From contig NW_024104413.1 in NCBI RefSeq assembly GCF_003945595.2, positions 212,001-276,000 of the forward strand: a stretch of DNA of 64,000 bases, written 5' to 3'. The notes under the pieces were generated by a model. The model did not search any database. It saw only the letters and a program-made list of their open reading frames with translations, and was not told where the DNA came from. The translations under genes were made by a program, and so were the position numbers. Source of the DNA: Pipra filicauda (lineage: Eukaryota > Chordata > Aves > Passeriformes > Pipridae). This document shows, in pieces, positions 63,160 to 64,000 of this stretch (within the stretch, counting starts at the first letter, position 1; each line of letters begins with the position of its first letter).

Positions 63160-63711
63160 TGTATGGGGTTTGGTCAGGATGGAGCTAATTTTCTTCACAG
63201 CAGCCCCCATGGTGCTGTGTTTTAGATCTGAGACCAAAGCATTGCTGATAACAGGGCAGTGCTTTAGCTGTTGCTGAACTGTGCTTGCACAGCACCAAGG
63301 CCTTCTCTGCTTTTCACTCTGCCTCCAGGGAGCAGGCTGGGCATGGGCAGGAGGCTGGGAGAGGGCACAGACAGGACAGCTGACTCCAAATGTCCAAAGA
63401 GATTTTCTGTGCTATTCAACGTCATGGCCAGCAATAAAATCAGGGGTGGCTGGTGTGTTGAAATGAGTCATTACTCAGAGGCTGTCTGGCCATCAGGCTG
63501 CTGGTTGGAGGTGTTGAGCGATCACCTTTGTATCACTTGTTTGGTTTCCTTTTCTTTTCTCTGTTATTAAACTGTCCTTACCTCAGCACACAAGTTTTTC
63601 TTGCATAGCAAGAGCAGAGCAATGCCTCTTGCATTTGTGCCACTCCTCTGCTGTGGAGGGAAGGTGTGGATGGGGCGGGGCTCACCAGCCAGCTGGGGTC
63701 AACCCATCACA
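63160..63711 (+). mobile_element. Solo LTR of an avian ERVL-type endogenous retrovirus
   Basis: The 552-base segment starts TG and ends CA and follows a familiar avian ERVL-type LTR pattern. It runs from 'ggatggagctaattttcttc' near the start, through 'gggacagctgaccccaa'-like sequence in the middle, to 'tattaaactgtccttacctc' and the final 'ctggggtcaacccatcaca'. A decayed TATA region lies at about 63431-63440 and the polyadenylation signal ATTAAA at 63566-63571. The flanks carry CTTCT (63155-63159) and CTCCT (63712-63716), a 5-bp target duplication with one mismatch. No internal gag, pol or env sequence is present, so it is a recombined solo LTR and encodes no protein. Divergence from the recalled consensus is obvious, so the insertion is not recent. 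Confidence 0.85.
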
Positions 63712-64000
63712 CTCCTCTAGTACCTCTGAAAATAAATAATGCCCAAAGCACAGTTTTGTTCTCAACAGCTAATCAATCATTTGTCTACTCTCATTATCAC
63801 TCAAGTGAACTCCTTCACTTCACTTCCTTTAAGTTTACAAGAAACCTATAATTTTGTCTACAGGAAAGAACCATGAACCAAGAGTCGGATTCATTATCTG
63901 GCAAATTCATAGCTTTTCTTTCATTCTGAGACACTTCCTGCAAAGCTCATGGGAAATAAGACATGGGGGAGATTATGTTTCATTTTTCAAAGCTGTTGGG
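63712..64000. other. Non-coding end of window
   Basis: Single-copy sequence right of the LTR. Nothing further recognised. Confidence 0.5.

Noticed and set aside
1..64000. CRISPR arrays, operons, tRNA or rRNA genes, phage-type modules
   Set aside because: None seen. No direct-repeat/spacer pattern, no clustered ORFs with ribosome sites, and no tRNA or rRNA signature recognised by eye; composition and repeats are those of a bird nuclear genome.

Overview
This window looks like nuclear DNA of a bird. There are no prokaryotic features and no long intact coding gene. Interspersed repeats are sparse and are almost all CR1-family LINE fragments, plus one ERVL-type solo LTR whose consensus is familiar from avian genomes. 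Most of the sequence is AT-rich single-copy DNA with short chance ORFs. The species and chromosome cannot be read from the sequence.

Layout. The landmark is a GC-rich CpG island at about 21.28-22.21 kb. It contains GC boxes and two strong minus-strand 5' splice donors (exon ends at 21851 and 21664), so I read it as the promoter and 5' exon of a gene transcribed leftwards. Under that reading, roughly 1-21.66 kb is the first-intron territory of this gene, and 22.2-64 kb is its upstream or intergenic flank. The best coding-exon candidate on the left is a CpG-rich open segment at 3055-3230 (minus) with a polypyrimidine/NAGNAG acceptor and an AG|GTTAGT donor. I do not recognise its product. The left arm also holds a CR1 copy (6.65-7.13 kb), simple repeats, a G-quadruplex-type run (12.99 kb) and a candidate conserved non-coding element (13.83-14.0 kb).

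The right arm (22.2-64 kb) holds younger CR1 pieces at 22.22, 24.64, 39.11, 47.21 and 61.34 kb. It also holds two older CR1 copies (28.69-29.75 and 33.35-34.24 kb) with recognisable reverse-transcriptase remnants. Other features are an unexplained ORF-dense block (35.78-36.62 kb), CTCF-like motifs at 37.16 kb (minus) and 53.90 kb (plus), a second GC-rich patch (48.98-49.5 kb), an alternating purine-pyrimidine microsatellite (54.42-54.6 kb), a candidate AT-rich regulatory element (57.36-57.48 kb) and a solo ERVL-type LTR (63.160-63.711 kb) with a near-perfect 5-bp target duplication.

How it may work together (inference): one CpG-island promoter fires leftwards into a long intron that may carry a small second or alternative first exon near 3.1 kb. 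The right-hand flank is gene-poor and would carry distal regulatory and boundary elements. I found no evidence for a novel multi-gene system. The most useful leads are the island/exon pair, the CpG-retaining CR1 copy at the island edge, and the unexplained blocks at 35.8-36.6 and 49 kb.
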